Positions 26,080 through 34,883 of a DNA stretch of 64,000 bases are shown one piece after another. A model generated the notes under the pieces. That model had not been told where the DNA came from, did no database searches, and was given only the letters and a program-made list of their open reading frames with translations. This stretch comes from Falsiruegeria litorea R37 (lineage in GTDB: Bacteria > Pseudomonadota > Alphaproteobacteria > Rhodobacterales > Rhodobacteraceae): contig NZ_FWFO01000004.1 in assembly GCF_900172225.1 (NCBI RefSeq), positions 248,001 through 312,000 on the forward strand, read 5' to 3'. A program made the translations under genes and the position numbers. Position 1 is the first letter of the stretch, and every line of letters starts with the position of its first letter.

Positions 26080-26247
26080 ATGAACGCGCAGACCTCCACT
26101 CCGACCCAAGGTTACCCTGTTTCCCTGCTGCCGGCCCACAAGGCCGAAGAGCTGACCAAAGGCGGCAATCTGGCCCATATTGAGTTGGGCGATCAGCTGT
26201 ACACGCTGCGGATCACCCGCGCGGGCAAATTGATCCTGACCAAATGA
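26080..26247 (+). CDS. hemP: Hemin uptake protein HemP
   Basis: A 55-residue protein ending LYTLRITRAGKLILTK, the diagnostic HemP C-terminus; the N-terminal part is variable as usual. HemP is a small cytoplasmic factor needed for efficient haem uptake and reported in some bacteria to activate haem-receptor gene expression. CAGGAGATG precedes ATG 26080. Longer in-frame starts upstream lack homology and run through the tandem-repeat region, so they are rejected. The stop overlaps the next gene's start (ATGA). No haem transporter genes are in the window. Confidence 0.93.
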   Translation: MNAQTSTPTQGYPVSLLPAHKAEELTKGGNLAHIELGDQLYTLRITRAGKLILTK

Positions 26248-26717
26248 GCGGGACACCTCGGGGCGGGGCGGCTGTTGGCCGTCTCGCCGACCTGGCCCCG
26301 GTTGAGGCGGGCGCGGTGATGTACCTGCGCATGTGGAGCGACAGCGCCCATTCCCGCGCTGATGCCGCCAGCGATTTCAATCTTGCTCTCGGGCGGGGTC
26401 TTGGCAAATCGGCGATGTCGACGCTGGAGCAGATTTGCTCGCTATGTGCCGTGCACGGGCGTCGCCCATTGATCCGGCATGGGCTGGGTTGTTCCTGTTT
26501 GGGCGCAGATGAAAGCTGTTTCGCGCAGATGATCGGTGCAGCGGCAGACGGCCAGAATGAAGACGCGATGATGATGGCTGCGTTGATCGTGCGGCCGGAC
26601 TTTGCACCGTCTCTGACGGCCCTGTCCGAGCAATTCGGGCTGGCTTTGCGGCGCATGACCCTTCCGTTTCAACACGGACGGGTGACACATTCCACGTCGC
26701 CATCAGTGTTGCACTGA
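26244..26717 (+). CDS. Cys-rich hypothetical protein coupled to hemP
   Basis: A 157-residue protein of no family I can name. It overlaps hemP by 4 nt, so the two are co-translated. Its main feature is a Cys/His cluster: Cys65-x2-Cys68, then Cys83-x-Cys85 and Cys92, with His71 and His79 between, in the middle of an otherwise helical, Ala/Met-rich chain. This could hold zinc, an Fe-S cluster or haem iron. No signal peptide or membrane helix is apparent, so a cytoplasmic role in haem or iron handling is a fair inference from context only. A terminator hairpin follows. Confidence 0.75.
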   Translation: MSGTPRGGAAVGRLADLAPVEAGAVMYLRMWSDSAHSRADAASDFNLALGRGLGKSAMSTLEQICSLCAVHGRRPLIRHGLGCSCLGADESCFAQMIGAAADGQNEDAMMMAALIVRPDFAPSLTALSEQFGLALRRMTLPFQHGRVTHSTSPSVLH

Positions 26718-26750
26718 CAGCACTAAACCATTTTCAACAAAGTCATTGTC

Positions 26751-26782
26751 GCCCCGGCCCTCCCTCAGGTCCGGGGCATTTT
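26751..26782 (+). terminator. Terminator of the hemP operon
   Basis: GCCCCGG (26751-26757) pairs with CCGGGGC (26771-26777), followed directly by ATTTTC. It lies 34 bases after the Cys-rich gene and just before the convergent end of the fusion gene. Confidence 0.65.
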
Positions 26783-26785
26783 CTG

Positions 26786-29700
26786 TCAGCAGCACCCGCA
26801 GCCGGAATGATGATGCTCATGCCCGCAGCCGTGATCGTGCGCGGGTGCAAAGTCGCCCACCTCTGACAACACCTGATCCAAGGCCCAAAGGATCATCTCG
26901 ACGTCTTCTGCCTCGATCGTCAGCGGCGGGCGGATTTTCAGGATGTTATCTTTGGGCCCTTCGCTGCCGATCAGGATGCGGTGATCACGCATCCGGTTCT
27001 TGACGAATTTGCAGATCTCGGTGCCCTCGGACCCGTCCGGGTTGATCAGTTCGACCCCTAGGAACAAGCCCATACCGCGCACATCGCCAACGCTGCCATA
27101 TTTGGCCTCAAGCGCCTTGAGCCCCGCCATCAGCGTGTCGCCCATCAGGCGTGCGTTGTCCTGCAACCCCTCGTCATCGACAATATCCAGCACTTCCTTG
27201 CCGGTCCGACAAGACAGGGTCGAGCCGCCAAAGGTCGAAAAGAACTCGATCCCGTTGTCGAAGCTTTGCGCGATCTCTTTGGTCGTAACCAGTACGCCCA
27301 GGGGATGCCCGTTGCCGATGGGTTTGCCCATGACAACGATGTCGGGCAGGGCGCCTTGGTGTTCAAAGCCGAAGTAATGCTCTCCCAGGCGGCCCAATCC
27401 GGTTTGCACCTCATCTGCGATGCAGACCCCGCCAGCGGCGCGGATCTTCTCGTAAACAGCAGGCAGGTAACCCTTGGGCGGGATGATCTGACCACCGACC
27501 GAGGGGAAGGTTTCAGCGATGAACCCGGCCAGCCCCTGACCGCGCTCTTGCAAGGCCGCAATCGCAGGATCGACCAGATCGGCAAACTTTCGGGCACGAT
27601 CGGCATCATCGCGATTGAAGCTACCGCGGTAGTCGTCGGCCACTTCAACCAGTTCGACCCAATCCGCCTGACCAATGCCACCCGGCTTGTTGAACTTGTA
27701 GGCCGAGATCGCGACGGCGGCATTGGTGTTGCCGTGATAGCCGTGATCCGGTGTCACGATCCCCTTGTTGCCGGTGTGCGCCCGTGCCAGCCGCAAGGCC
27801 AGCTCGTTGGCCTCGGTGCCGGAATTGACAAAAAAGCAAACCTCCAGATAGTCTGGCAGCTTTGACAGCACCTTGTCGGCAAAGGCGGTCTGCGCCGGAT
27901 GCAGATAGCGGGTGTTCGAGTTCATGCGTTTGAGCTGATCCGCCGCAACCGCCTGAATGCGGGGATGCGCGTGACCCACATGGGGGACGTTGTTGTAGGC
28001 GTCCAGATAGGGCCGTCCCCATTCGTCGAACAGGTGATGTTTCCAGCCGCGCACCAGCATGACCGGATCGTTATAGGTCAGGCTCAAGTTGCCGCCGAAA
28101 TGCTCCTGCCGTCCTTGCAGCACGCCGCCTTTATCGGTGGGCTGATAGAACACCTTGTCGTCGGGCAGGTTCAGCATCGCTGCCGGATTGGGGCAGACCT
28201 TGTGCCACAGATATATCTCGTCCGGGTCGCCGACGCCAGGCCAGTCGGCCTCCATGCCGTCAGTGGTCAGTGCCAGTTGGAAATGCACATGCGGCGCCCA
28301 ACCGCCATTCTGAGTGTGATTGCCCAGCCGGGCAAAGGCCGATCCGCGCGCCACCGGATCACCAGGCTTCAGACGGTCGCAGACCTCGGGATCCAGGTGA
28401 CCATAGAGGGTGTAGAACGCATCGCCTTCGGGCGTTTCGTGGTGCAGGATCACCACGCCACCATAGTCCAGATGCCCGGTGCGGTTCTCGACCACCTCGA
28501 CCCGTGCGCTCATCGGTGCATAAAGCGGCGTTCCGGCGGGGGCAAAGACATCCACGGCCAAATGCACGGTGCGCCGGTCGCTGGCCTTCCAGGGGCCCTT
28601 GCGGAACCCCGGTTCGGCATAGATCAGGCGCGGTTCGCTGTAATAGCCCAGCCACCAGTCGGGACCGAATTCCTCACCCACACGAGCGGCTTCTTCCAAT
28701 GGCATGTGAAACGGGTTTTGCGGCCAAGTGGAGTTCTCGACCGAGAGCGACCCCATCGGCACATCGTTCAGATCGCGACCAAAGAGATCGGCAAACTCGC
28801 CCCGGTGCTCTTCCAGATAGGCGTGAACCCGGTCGGCGCCATCGGTCACGGGCAGGTAGCAGGCGGCGCGCAAGCGCGCCGACATCAGACCACCATTGAC
28901 CGCGTCATTTTCAAGGAACCGCCACGCAGGGGCCTGCGAGATGGTGACATAAGGATCGCCGGGGTTCTCCACCGCCATCAGGGTCGAGTTCACAACCGAC
29001 ACCGCCAGCCGCATCCGCAGCAATGGCCAGATCAGATCAACCTCTTGTGGGCTCAGTCGCCCGGCCGCGTGATAGCCCTGCACCAACGCGGCCAAAGCTG
29101 CCTCGGGGTTGGGATGATCCAGAACGATGTAAGCGCCACAGATGGCCAGATCGCAAACCCTGGGCGCGGCGCACATGTCACCCAGATCAATCAGGCCCGA
29201 TACCTGCTTGGGCGCGCCCAATTCGCCTTCGACCAGGATGTTGTAATCATTGGCATCATTATGGATCGCTTGTTTGGGCAGGGCCTGCAGCTCGGGCTTG
29301 ATCGCCGCAAACGACCTGGTGATGTCCCCCAACAGCGCCCGCCTTGCCGGATCGTCGATCGCATCCAGATTGTTCGCGATCCAATCGCCCTGCATCAGGT
29401 TCCATTTGAAATCGCGCTCAAGCCCATCGTTTTCGAACCCCTTGAGCGCCCGTCCGGTCGCGCCCAGAACCCGACCCAGTTTGACGATCAGGTCCAGCGG
29501 TTTCGGGTTGGATTTGGCGTAGCAGTCTCCCGGCAACCGTTCGAGCAACCAAGCAAGGCGCGGTGCGCCGCTTTCATCTGCGATCTCTGGCAACAGCGCG
29601 CCTGCGATTGTCGGGAAAACTTTTGGGAATGGAAGGCCGGGCGCGGCCTGGGCGATGTGCTCCAACGCCTTGACCTGCATGTCAACCAGATCGGGTGCAC

Positions 29701-29854
29701 AGCCCGCACGCATGACCTTGAGCACATAGTCCTGCCCATTGGTGGCGCGCGCCAGAAAGTTCAGGTCGTATTCACCGTCCAGGCGCTCCAGCTTGGCTTC
29801 GAACCCCCAGACCCGGCGCAGCGCTGCGCCCCAAAACTCCAGCTCACCCGACAT
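26786..29854 (-). CDS. Fusion protein: APH-type kinase, LytM/M23 domain, class III aminotransferase
   Basis: A 1022-residue protein with three domains. Residues about 1-340: aminoglycoside-phosphotransferase-type kinase (Brenner motif HNDANDYN at about 198-205 and IDLGD). About 400-560: M23/LytM domain with the metal ligands HLAVD (His431, Asp435) and HVH (His522, His524). About 590-1000: class III PLP enzyme of the AGXT2-like/phospholyase group, with GKPIGNGHP carrying the PLP lysine near residue 860. The last 17 residues are HDHGCGHEHHHSGCGCC, a metal-binding tail. Kinase plus phospholyase resembles hydroxylysine kinase with phosphohydroxylysine or ethanolamine-phosphate lyase, so phosphorylation then elimination of an amino alcohol is the likely chemistry. 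There is no signal peptide. ATG 29854 is preferred (GAAGGG upstream); ATG 29863 is possible. Confidence 0.88.
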   Translation of the reverse strand: MSGELEFWGAALRRVWGFEAKLERLDGEYDLNFLARATNGQDYVLKVMRAGCAPDLVDMQVKALEHIAQAAPGLPFPKVFPTIAGALLPEIADESGAPRLAWLLERLPGDCYAKSNPKPLDLIVKLGRVLGATGRALKGFENDGLERDFKWNLMQGDWIANNLDAIDDPARRALLGDITRSFAAIKPELQALPKQAIHNDANDYNILVEGELGAPKQVSGLIDLGDMCAAPRVCDLAICGAYIVLDHPNPEAALAALVQGYHAAGRLSPQEVDLIWPLLRMRLAVSVVNSTLMAVENPGDPYVTISQAPAWRFLENDAVNGGLMSARLRAACYLPVTDGADRVHAYLEEHRGEFADLFGRDLNDVPMGSLSVENSTWPQNPFHMPLEEAARVGEEFGPDWWLGYYSEPRLIYAEPGFRKGPWKASDRRTVHLAVDVFAPAGTPLYAPMSARVEVVENRTGHLDYGGVVILHHETPEGDAFYTLYGHLDPEVCDRLKPGDPVARGSAFARLGNHTQNGGWAPHVHFQLALTTDGMEADWPGVGDPDEIYLWHKVCPNPAAMLNLPDDKVFYQPTDKGGVLQGRQEHFGGNLSLTYNDPVMLVRGWKHHLFDEWGRPYLDAYNNVPHVGHAHPRIQAVAADQLKRMNSNTRYLHPAQTAFADKVLSKLPDYLEVCFFVNSGTEANELALRLARAHTGNKGIVTPDHGYHGNTNAAVAISAYKFNKPGGIGQADWVELVEVADDYRGSFNRDDADRARKFADLVDPAIAALQERGQGLAGFIAETFPSVGGQIIPPKGYLPAVYEKIRAAGGVCIADEVQTGLGRLGEHYFGFEHQGALPDIVVMGKPIGNGHPLGVLVTTKEIAQSFDNGIEFFSTFGGSTLSCRTGKEVLDIVDDEGLQDNARLMGDTLMAGLKALEAKYGSVGDVRGMGLFLGVELINPDGSEGTEICKFVKNRMRDHRILIGSEGPKDNILKIRPPLTIEAEDVEMILWALDQVLSEVGDFAPAHDHGCGHEHHHSGCGCC

Positions 29855-29935
29855 AGGCGACATCCCTTCTGCAAACCCCGTCCATGCTTCTTTTTGTTAC
29901 AAATACGGCGGGGGTGAATTGGCTAAAAGCCAAGA

Positions 29936-29950
29936 GGGGGCAGCGCCCCC
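29936..29950 (-). terminator. Hairpin between dehydrogenase and fusion genes
   Basis: GGGGGC (29936-29941), loop AGC, GCCCCC (29945-29950): a 6-bp all-GC stem ten bases after the stop of the minus-strand dehydrogenase, followed on that strand by TCTTGGCTTTT. It is a plausible intrinsic terminator, so the fusion gene downstream may have its own promoter. Confidence 0.55.
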
Positions 29951-29959
29951 AAACCGGTC

Positions 29960-30832
29960 TCAGTCCAGCGCCTTCAGGCGTTTGAACAGCGATGAAGTAT
30001 CCCAGCGACCGCCGCCCATCTTTTGTACGTCCTTGTAGAACTGATCGACCAATGCCGTCACAGGCAGCGAAGCGCCGTTTTCTTCGGCCTCATCCAGGCA
30101 AATCCCCAGATCCTTGCGCATCCAATCGACGGCAAAGCCATAGTCGAAATGATTGTCCAGCATTGTCTCGTGCCGGTTCACCATCTGCCAGCTGCCTGCG
30201 GCACCCTGGCTGATCACCTCGACCACCGCGCGGCCGTCCAGACCCGCCTTTTCGGCAAAATGCAGTGCTTCGGACAGGCCCTGAACAAGACCGGCGATGG
30301 CGATCTGATTGGCCATCTTGCAGCGCTGACCGGCACCTGCCTCGCCAATGCGGCGGCAGATCTTGGAATAGATTTCCATCACGGGCAGGGCCGTGTCATA
30401 AGCCGCCTGTTCGCCGCCGCACATGATCGACAGCACGCCATTTTCAGCGCCCGCCTGACCGCCTGAGATCGGGGCGTCGACAAAGGACAGGCCAGCCGCA
30501 GAGGCGATATCACCCAATTCGCTTGTGACCTTGGCCGAAACAGTGGTGTGATCGACAAAAATCGCGCCCTCTTTCATTGCCGAAAACGCCCCGTCCGCTC
30601 CGGTGCAGACCATGCGCAGGTCATCGTCGTTGCCAACGCAGGCCATGACCAGATCGGCATCTTTGACGGCTTCCGCCGGGGTGACCCCCAATGCGCCACC
30701 ATGTTCGGCGACCCAGGCTTCGGCCTTGGCGATGGTACGGTTGTAGACGGTGACGGAATGCCCGGCGGCTTGCAAATGACCTGCCATGGGATAGCCCATG
30801 ACCCCAAGGCCCAGGAATGCGACGTTTGCCAT
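29960..30832 (-). CDS. 3-hydroxyisobutyrate dehydrogenase family reductase
   Basis: A 290-residue beta-hydroxyacid dehydrogenase. It shows the NAD(P) loop GLGVMGYPMAGHL at the start, the substrate segment DAPISGGQAGAENG, and the catalytic lysine in GAGQRCKMANQ. Family members oxidise 3-hydroxyisobutyrate or reduce tartronate semialdehyde (2-hydroxy-3-oxopropionate); sequence alone does not separate these. ATG 30830-30832 is the family-consistent start. It lies 96 bases downstream of cueR on the same strand. It could act in valine or glyoxylate metabolism. Confidence 0.9.
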   Translation of the reverse strand: MANVAFLGLGVMGYPMAGHLQAAGHSVTVYNRTIAKAEAWVAEHGGALGVTPAEAVKDADLVMACVGNDDDLRMVCTGADGAFSAMKEGAIFVDHTTVSAKVTSELGDIASAAGLSFVDAPISGGQAGAENGVLSIMCGGEQAAYDTALPVMEIYSKICRRIGEAGAGQRCKMANQIAIAGLVQGLSEALHFAEKAGLDGRAVVEVISQGAAGSWQMVNRHETMLDNHFDYGFAVDWMRKDLGICLDEAEENGASLPVTALVDQFYKDVQKMGGGRWDTSSLFKRLKALD

Positions 30833-30928
30833 AGTGATGATCCTCTCGGCTGTGCGGTCCCTCTCCCCAAGGGTCGCTCTCGCGCAGAGACAAATCAAAG
30901 CTGGCGGCGCAGGGCAACCCCCGTTTGT

Positions 30929-31318
30929 TCAGGTGGTGCCACCCAGATCCTGCAAGATCGGGCAATCGGGGCGATCATCGCCTGCGCAGCAGTTCACCAG
31001 ATGGGTCAGCGTGTCGCGCATCGCCTGCAGATCGGCAATCTTGGCCTCGATCTTGACCAGATGGGACTTTGCCACCCGTTTGACGTCGGAACTGGCGCGG
31101 GTTTCATCCTCGTACAGTGCCAATAGGGTCCGGCAATCCTCGATGGTGAAGCCAAGGGCGCGAGCGCGGCCCAGAAAGGTCAGCTTGTGCAGGTCCTGTT
31201 CGCGAAACTGGCGATAGCCGTTGTCGCTACGACCCGGAACCACAAGGCCGATGTCCTCATAGTAGCGGATGGTCTTGGGGGGCAGGCCGGTTTGTGCGGC
31301 GACGTCTCCGATGTTCAT
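30929..31318 (-). CDS. cueR: Copper-responsive MerR-type regulator
   Basis: A 129-residue MerR protein: winged helix at residues 1-40 (MNIGDVAAQTGLPPKTIRYYEDIGLV), a dimerisation helix, and a C-terminal metal loop with Cys111 and Cys119 in CCAGDDRPDCPI, matching the Cu(I)-binding pair Cys112/Cys120 of E. coli CueR. A third Cys, Cys110, is adjacent. It activates copper-efflux genes by untwisting a long-spacer promoter; such a promoter is present upstream of copA. It is encoded 10 bases downstream of copA in the same direction, so it would be co-induced. Confidence 0.93.
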   Translation of the reverse strand: MNIGDVAAQTGLPPKTIRYYEDIGLVVPGRSDNGYRQFREQDLHKLTFLGRARALGFTIEDCRTLLALYEDETRASSDVKRVAKSHLVKIEAKIADLQAMRDTLTHLVNCCAGDDRPDCPILQDLGGTT

Positions 31319-31328
31319 GGATGACCTC

Positions 31329-33806
31329 TCATTCTGCTGGTGCGGGCTTGAGTGTGGCTGCGCTTTGGGTCGCAGGCACAGAGCGTGCCACAAAGCGCAG
31401 CCGCAGCGCGTTGGTCAGGACAAAGACGCTCGACAGAGCCATGGCGCCTGCTGCCAGCATAGGTGACAAAAGCGGCCCGCCAAAGGGGTACAGGACACCA
31501 GCCGCCACGGGGATCAGAAGTGTATTGTAGCCAAATGCCCAGCCCAGGTTCTGGCGGATGTTGCGCAGGGTGTGGCGCGAGATCTCATAGGCGTTTGTCA
31601 CGCCAGACACATCGCCCGACATCAGCACCACACCCGCCGCCTCGATCGCCACATCCGTGCCGGTTCCGATGGCAATACCCACATCAGCCGAGGCCAAAGC
31701 GGGCGCGTCGTTGATCCCGTCGCCGACAAAAGCCACCGCGCCAAACCGTTTGCGCAGATCGGAGACGGCGTCGACTTTGCCGCCGGGCATGACTTCGGCC
31801 ACCACATGGTCGATCTGCAACTCGGCGGCGATGGCTTTGGCCGTGGCCGCATTGTCACCGGTGATCATGGCAACGGTCAGTCCCTGGGCGTGCAGGGCAG
31901 CAATGGCGTCGTGGCTTTGCGGTTTGATCGGGTCGGCCACGGCCAATGCAGCGGCGGCCGTGCCGTCGATGGCCACATAAAGTGGGGTTTTGCCCTTTGC
32001 CGCCAATTCTTGCGCCAGGGGTTCTAGTGCCGAGAGGTCGATGTTCTGACGCATCATCAGGCGATCTGCACCAATCAGGACCGAGCGACCCTCGACCTGT
32101 GCCTTGAGACCCAGACCGGTCAACGATTCAAATGCGGTAACTTCGGGCAGCGGGCCAGGAGCGGCTTGTGTGATGGCGCGCGCGATTGGGTGCTCCGACG
32201 ACGCCTCGGCAGCGGCGGCAAGGCGTAAAACCTCGTCACGGTCAAACCCTTCGGTTGTGATCAGGTCGGTCAGCTCGGGGCGTCCCATCGTCAACGTGCC
32301 GGTCTTGTCAAAGGCCAAGACGCGGGTGTCTTGGAGGGCTTGCAGCGCGTCTCCCTTGCGGAACAGCACACCCATTTCGGCGGCCCGCCCGGTGCCCACC
32401 ATGATCGAGGTCGGCGTGGCCAGACCCATGGCGCAGGGACACGCGATGATCAGCACCGAAACCCCGGCCACCAGCGCCATCGACAACGCCGGGTCGGGGC
32501 CGAAGAACAGCCACACCAGCACAGTCAGTGCGGCGGTTGCCAGCACGGCGGGCACAAACCAGGCGGTGATGCGGTCGACCATCCCCTGGATCGGCAGTTT
32601 GGCACCCTGTGCCTGTTCCACCATGGCGATGATCTGGGCCAATACCGTGTCTGCGCCAACCTTGGTCGCGGTAACGCGCAAGGCTCCTGTACCGTTCAAC
32701 GTGCCACCAACGACTGCATCCCCAGCGGATTTGAGAACCGGAACAGGCTCACCGGTGATCATGCTTTCGTCGACATAAGTCTGGCCGTCCAGCACCGAGC
32801 CGTCCACGGCGATGCGCTCGCCGGGGCGGACGTGCAGGAGGTCCCCGGCCACGATTTCGGCAATGGGGCGCTCGGTGACGATGCCGCCCACCTCAACCCG
32901 CGCGGTTTTGGGTTGCAGGCCGATGAGCTTGCGAATGGCTGCGCCTGTACGCCCCTTGGCGCGCGCCTCGAGCAGGCGACCAAAGAGGATCAGGACCACG
33001 ATCACCGCCGCCGCCTCGAAATAGACGTTGGCGGTTCCTGCGGGCAGCAGGTTTGGGGCAAATGTGGATAGGACCGAAAACCCATAAGCCGCCAGCGTCC
33101 CGATTGCGACAAGGGCATTCATATCAGGGGCACCCCGGAAGAGGGCAGGCAGGCCTTTGGCATAGAACATGCGACCTGGGCCGATCAGAATGACGCTGGT
33201 CAGGGCAAACTGGATCAGTTGGCTGGTGTGCTGCCCGATGGTGGCGTGGACCCAGTGGTGAAAGGCAGGGATCATGTGCCCCCCCATTTCCAGCACAAAG
33301 ACAGGCAGCGCCAAAAGCGCCGCTAAAAGGGTTTGGTGGGCGAGCGTTTGAATCTCCTCGACCTTGCGATCAGTGATCTCGGGCATGTCGCTTGGCGGTG
33401 CGACCGCATAGCCTGCTTGGGTGACGGTTGCCGCCAGGGTGTTTGGGTCGGTGGTGCCGGTGGCAAAGGTTACGCTGGCGATTTCCGTGGCCAAGTTGAC
33501 GTTGGCGGTGATGACACCGGGTGCTGCCAAAAGTGCGCGCTCGACCCGGCCGACACAGGACGCACAATTGAGCCCTTCAATGGTCATTTGGGTGTCTTGG
33601 GTCGCGACGGGATAGCCTTTGTCTGACAGGGCCGCGGCGATGTCGGCAAGTTGCGCATCATGGCTGACTTGCGCCGTCTCACTGGCAAAGTTCACGTGCG
33701 CCTGATCGACGCCGGGTAGGGCGTTTAGCGCAGCCTCGACCTTGCCCACACATGACGCGCAGCCCATGCCGGTGATCTGGAGTGTTGTGGTGGTGTGATG
33801 CGACAT
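31329..33806 (-). CDS. copA: Copper-exporting P1B-type ATPase
   Basis: An 825-residue Cu(I) pump. It has two N-terminal heavy-metal-associated domains with CxxC at Cys16/Cys19 (GMGCASC) and Cys81/Cys84 (GLNCASC), eight predicted membrane helices, the transport CPC in [13 protein letters not shown], phosphorylation motif DKTGTLT, SEHP nucleotide-binding motif and [11 protein letters not shown] hinge. It moves Cu(I) from cytoplasm to periplasm. ATG 33804-33806 starts MSHHTTTT; the upstream in-frame TTG is less likely. A CueR-type promoter lies 32 bases upstream of the start. Confidence 0.96.
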   Translation of the reverse strand: MSHHTTTTLQITGMGCASCVGKVEAALNALPGVDQAHVNFASETAQVSHDAQLADIAAALSDKGYPVATQDTQMTIEGLNCASCVGRVERALLAAPGVITANVNLATEIASVTFATGTTDPNTLAATVTQAGYAVAPPSDMPEITDRKVEEIQTLAHQTLLAALLALPVFVLEMGGHMIPAFHHWVHATIGQHTSQLIQFALTSVILIGPGRMFYAKGLPALFRGAPDMNALVAIGTLAAYGFSVLSTFAPNLLPAGTANVYFEAAAVIVVLILFGRLLEARAKGRTGAAIRKLIGLQPKTARVEVGGIVTERPIAEIVAGDLLHVRPGERIAVDGSVLDGQTYVDESMITGEPVPVLKSAGDAVVGGTLNGTGALRVTATKVGADTVLAQIIAMVEQAQGAKLPIQGMVDRITAWFVPAVLATAALTVLVWLFFGPDPALSMALVAGVSVLIIACPCAMGLATPTSIMVGTGRAAEMGVLFRKGDALQALQDTRVLAFDKTGTLTMGRPELTDLITTEGFDRDEVLRLAAAAEASSEHPIARAITQAAPGPLPEVTAFESLTGLGLKAQVEGRSVLIGADRLMMRQNIDLSALEPLAQELAAKGKTPLYVAIDGTAAAALAVADPIKPQSHDAIAALHAQGLTVAMITGDNAATAKAIAAELQIDHVVAEVMPGGKVDAVSDLRKRFGAVAFVGDGINDAPALASADVGIAIGTGTDVAIEAAGVVLMSGDVSGVTNAYEISRHTLRNIRQNLGWAFGYNTLLIPVAAGVLYPFGGPLLSPMLAAGAMALSSVFVLTNALRLRFVARSVPATQSAATLKPAPAE

Positions 33807-33838
33807 ATCCGAGGCCAAAAATTTCTTGAGTCGTGCCT

Positions 33839-33869
33839 CAGATAAGGGTTCCAGTTAGGGGAAGGTCAA
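33839..33869 (-). promoter_or_regulatory. CueR-type promoter of copA
   Basis: On the minus strand TTGACC (33869-33864) and TATCTG (33844-33839) are separated by 19 bases, the overlong spacing used by MerR-family activators. The spacer contains CCTTCC and GGAACC arms around a 7-base centre, close to the known CueR dyad CCTTCC-N7-GGAAGG. Together with CueR downstream this is a strong assignment. Confidence 0.8.
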
Positions 33870-33923
33870 GGGATGCCTTTCGAACTCTTGCTTCGATGAC
33901 GGTCGCTGCAGGTCCGGGGAAGG

Positions 33924-34118
33924 CTCCCGCCCGTCGATCAGGCATCAAAGATGCCCTCCTCCCGTTGGGCCGGGCCGCGCTGCGCGCGGCGGTTGGCGCT
34001 TGTGACGAACCAGATGCCTCAAGCGGGGCCGCGCCGAGCCAAAGGCGAGGCGCCCGGCCCAAGGCCGTTAGCGGTGCTGGCGCAGCCAGGATCGCTCGGG
34101 CGCGGGAGCACCCCCGTC
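33924..34118. repeat. Composite copy (R3) of the gene-end palindromic repeat
   Basis: This fills most of the 315-base gap between the SDR stop and copA. The left part, read on the plus strand, has CTCCCGCCCGTCG (33924-33936), hairpin GGCATC-AAA-GATGCC (33941-33955), and CTCCTCCCGTTGGGCC followed by a GCCGCGC-TGC-GCGCGGC stem. The right part, read on the minus strand, begins with GACGGGGGTGCTCCCGC three bases after the SDR stop and contains a second degenerate TTGGGCC stem-loop with TTT loop. It appears to be two facing, diverged copies of the element seen at 57758 and 59227. I see no gene here. Confidence 0.75.
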
Positions 34119-34121
34119 CAA

Positions 34122-34883
34122 TCAGTGTCGACCGTCGATCTGTCGTTCCATCAGTCGCTGAAAAAGGCGCGGGGACAGGCTGTTGACCCACCACGCCGCG
34201 CGCGCGATGCGGCCGACCGGGATCATGGGTCGGGACTTGCGCAATCCGGTCAGGATCTCCGCTGCCGCATCTTCGGGCGTCATGTAATCCATTCCATCCG
34301 TGGCAGATCCGGGTCGTGCGGTGCCGTCCTCTTGCCGCTGGTCATTGCCAATGTTCGTGGCCACAAAAGACGGCGCGGCGATCAGAGTGCGCACGCCGTG
34401 CTCCTTCTCCTCAGATCGCAGCGATTTGAAGAACCCTTCGAGCGCATGTTTTGATGCGGCATAGGCGGTTCGGTGATAGAGGGGCGAGAACCCTGCCACG
34501 GAAGAGATTGCCAGATGCGTGCCCTTGGCCGCCCGCACTGGTGCCAGCAGGTGGCGCGCCATGGCAACTGCGCCGAAATAGTTGATCTCGAACACTTTGC
34601 GATGGCTGACGTCATCCGTGGCGTCAAAGGCTCCGATCTGGGTGATGCCCGCGTTGTAGATGGCGAGGTCGACCCGGGGAAACCGCTCGGCGATCTGCGC
34701 CATGGTGTCGTCAAGCTGCTCAGGATTGGTCAAATCGCAGTGCATCGGGAACTGTGTCTCGCTGGCCTCAACCCCTGAGATGTCGAGATCGACAAGCACG
34801 GTTTGCCAACCATCGGCTTGCAGGGCCGTCGACAGCGCGCGCCCCAAACCGCCCGCACCACCAGAAATCACTGCTGTTTTCAT
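34122..34883 (-). CDS. Short-chain dehydrogenase/reductase
   Basis: A 253-residue classical SDR: TGxxxGxG-type loop (VISGGAGGLGRAL), NAG in IYNAGITQIGAF, catalytic Ser in ISSVAGFSPL and YxxxK in YAASKHAL. It oxidises or reduces a hydroxyl or keto group with NAD(P); the substrate is unknown. It is the last gene of a four-gene unit (monooxygenase, symporter, epimerase, SDR), overlapping the epimerase by 4 nt. Its stop is followed after 3 bases by the palindromic repeat. A C-terminal hydrophobic tail (about 220-245) could touch membrane. Confidence 0.9.
   Translation of the reverse strand: MKTAVISGGAGGLGRALSTALQADGWQTVLVDLDISGVEASETQFPMHCDLTNPEQLDDTMAQIAERFPRVDLAIYNAGITQIGAFDATDDVSHRKVFEINYFGAVAMARHLLAPVRAAKGTHLAISSVAGFSPLYHRTAYAASKHALEGFFKSLRSEEKEHGVRTLIAAPSFVATNIGNDQRQEDGTARPGSATDGMDYMTPEDAAAEILTGLRKSRPMIPVGRIARAAWWVNSLSPRLFQRLMERQIDGRH

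Noticed and set aside
25880-26083. Possible 67-codon gene across the tandem repeat upstream of hemP
   Set aside because: No ribosome-binding site, runs into the hemP start, no recognisable domain; the repeat is better read as DNA-level structure.
27899-29917. Plus-strand open frame of 672 codons
   Set aside because: Antisense to the kinase-LytM-aminotransferase fusion; a product of high GC at third positions.
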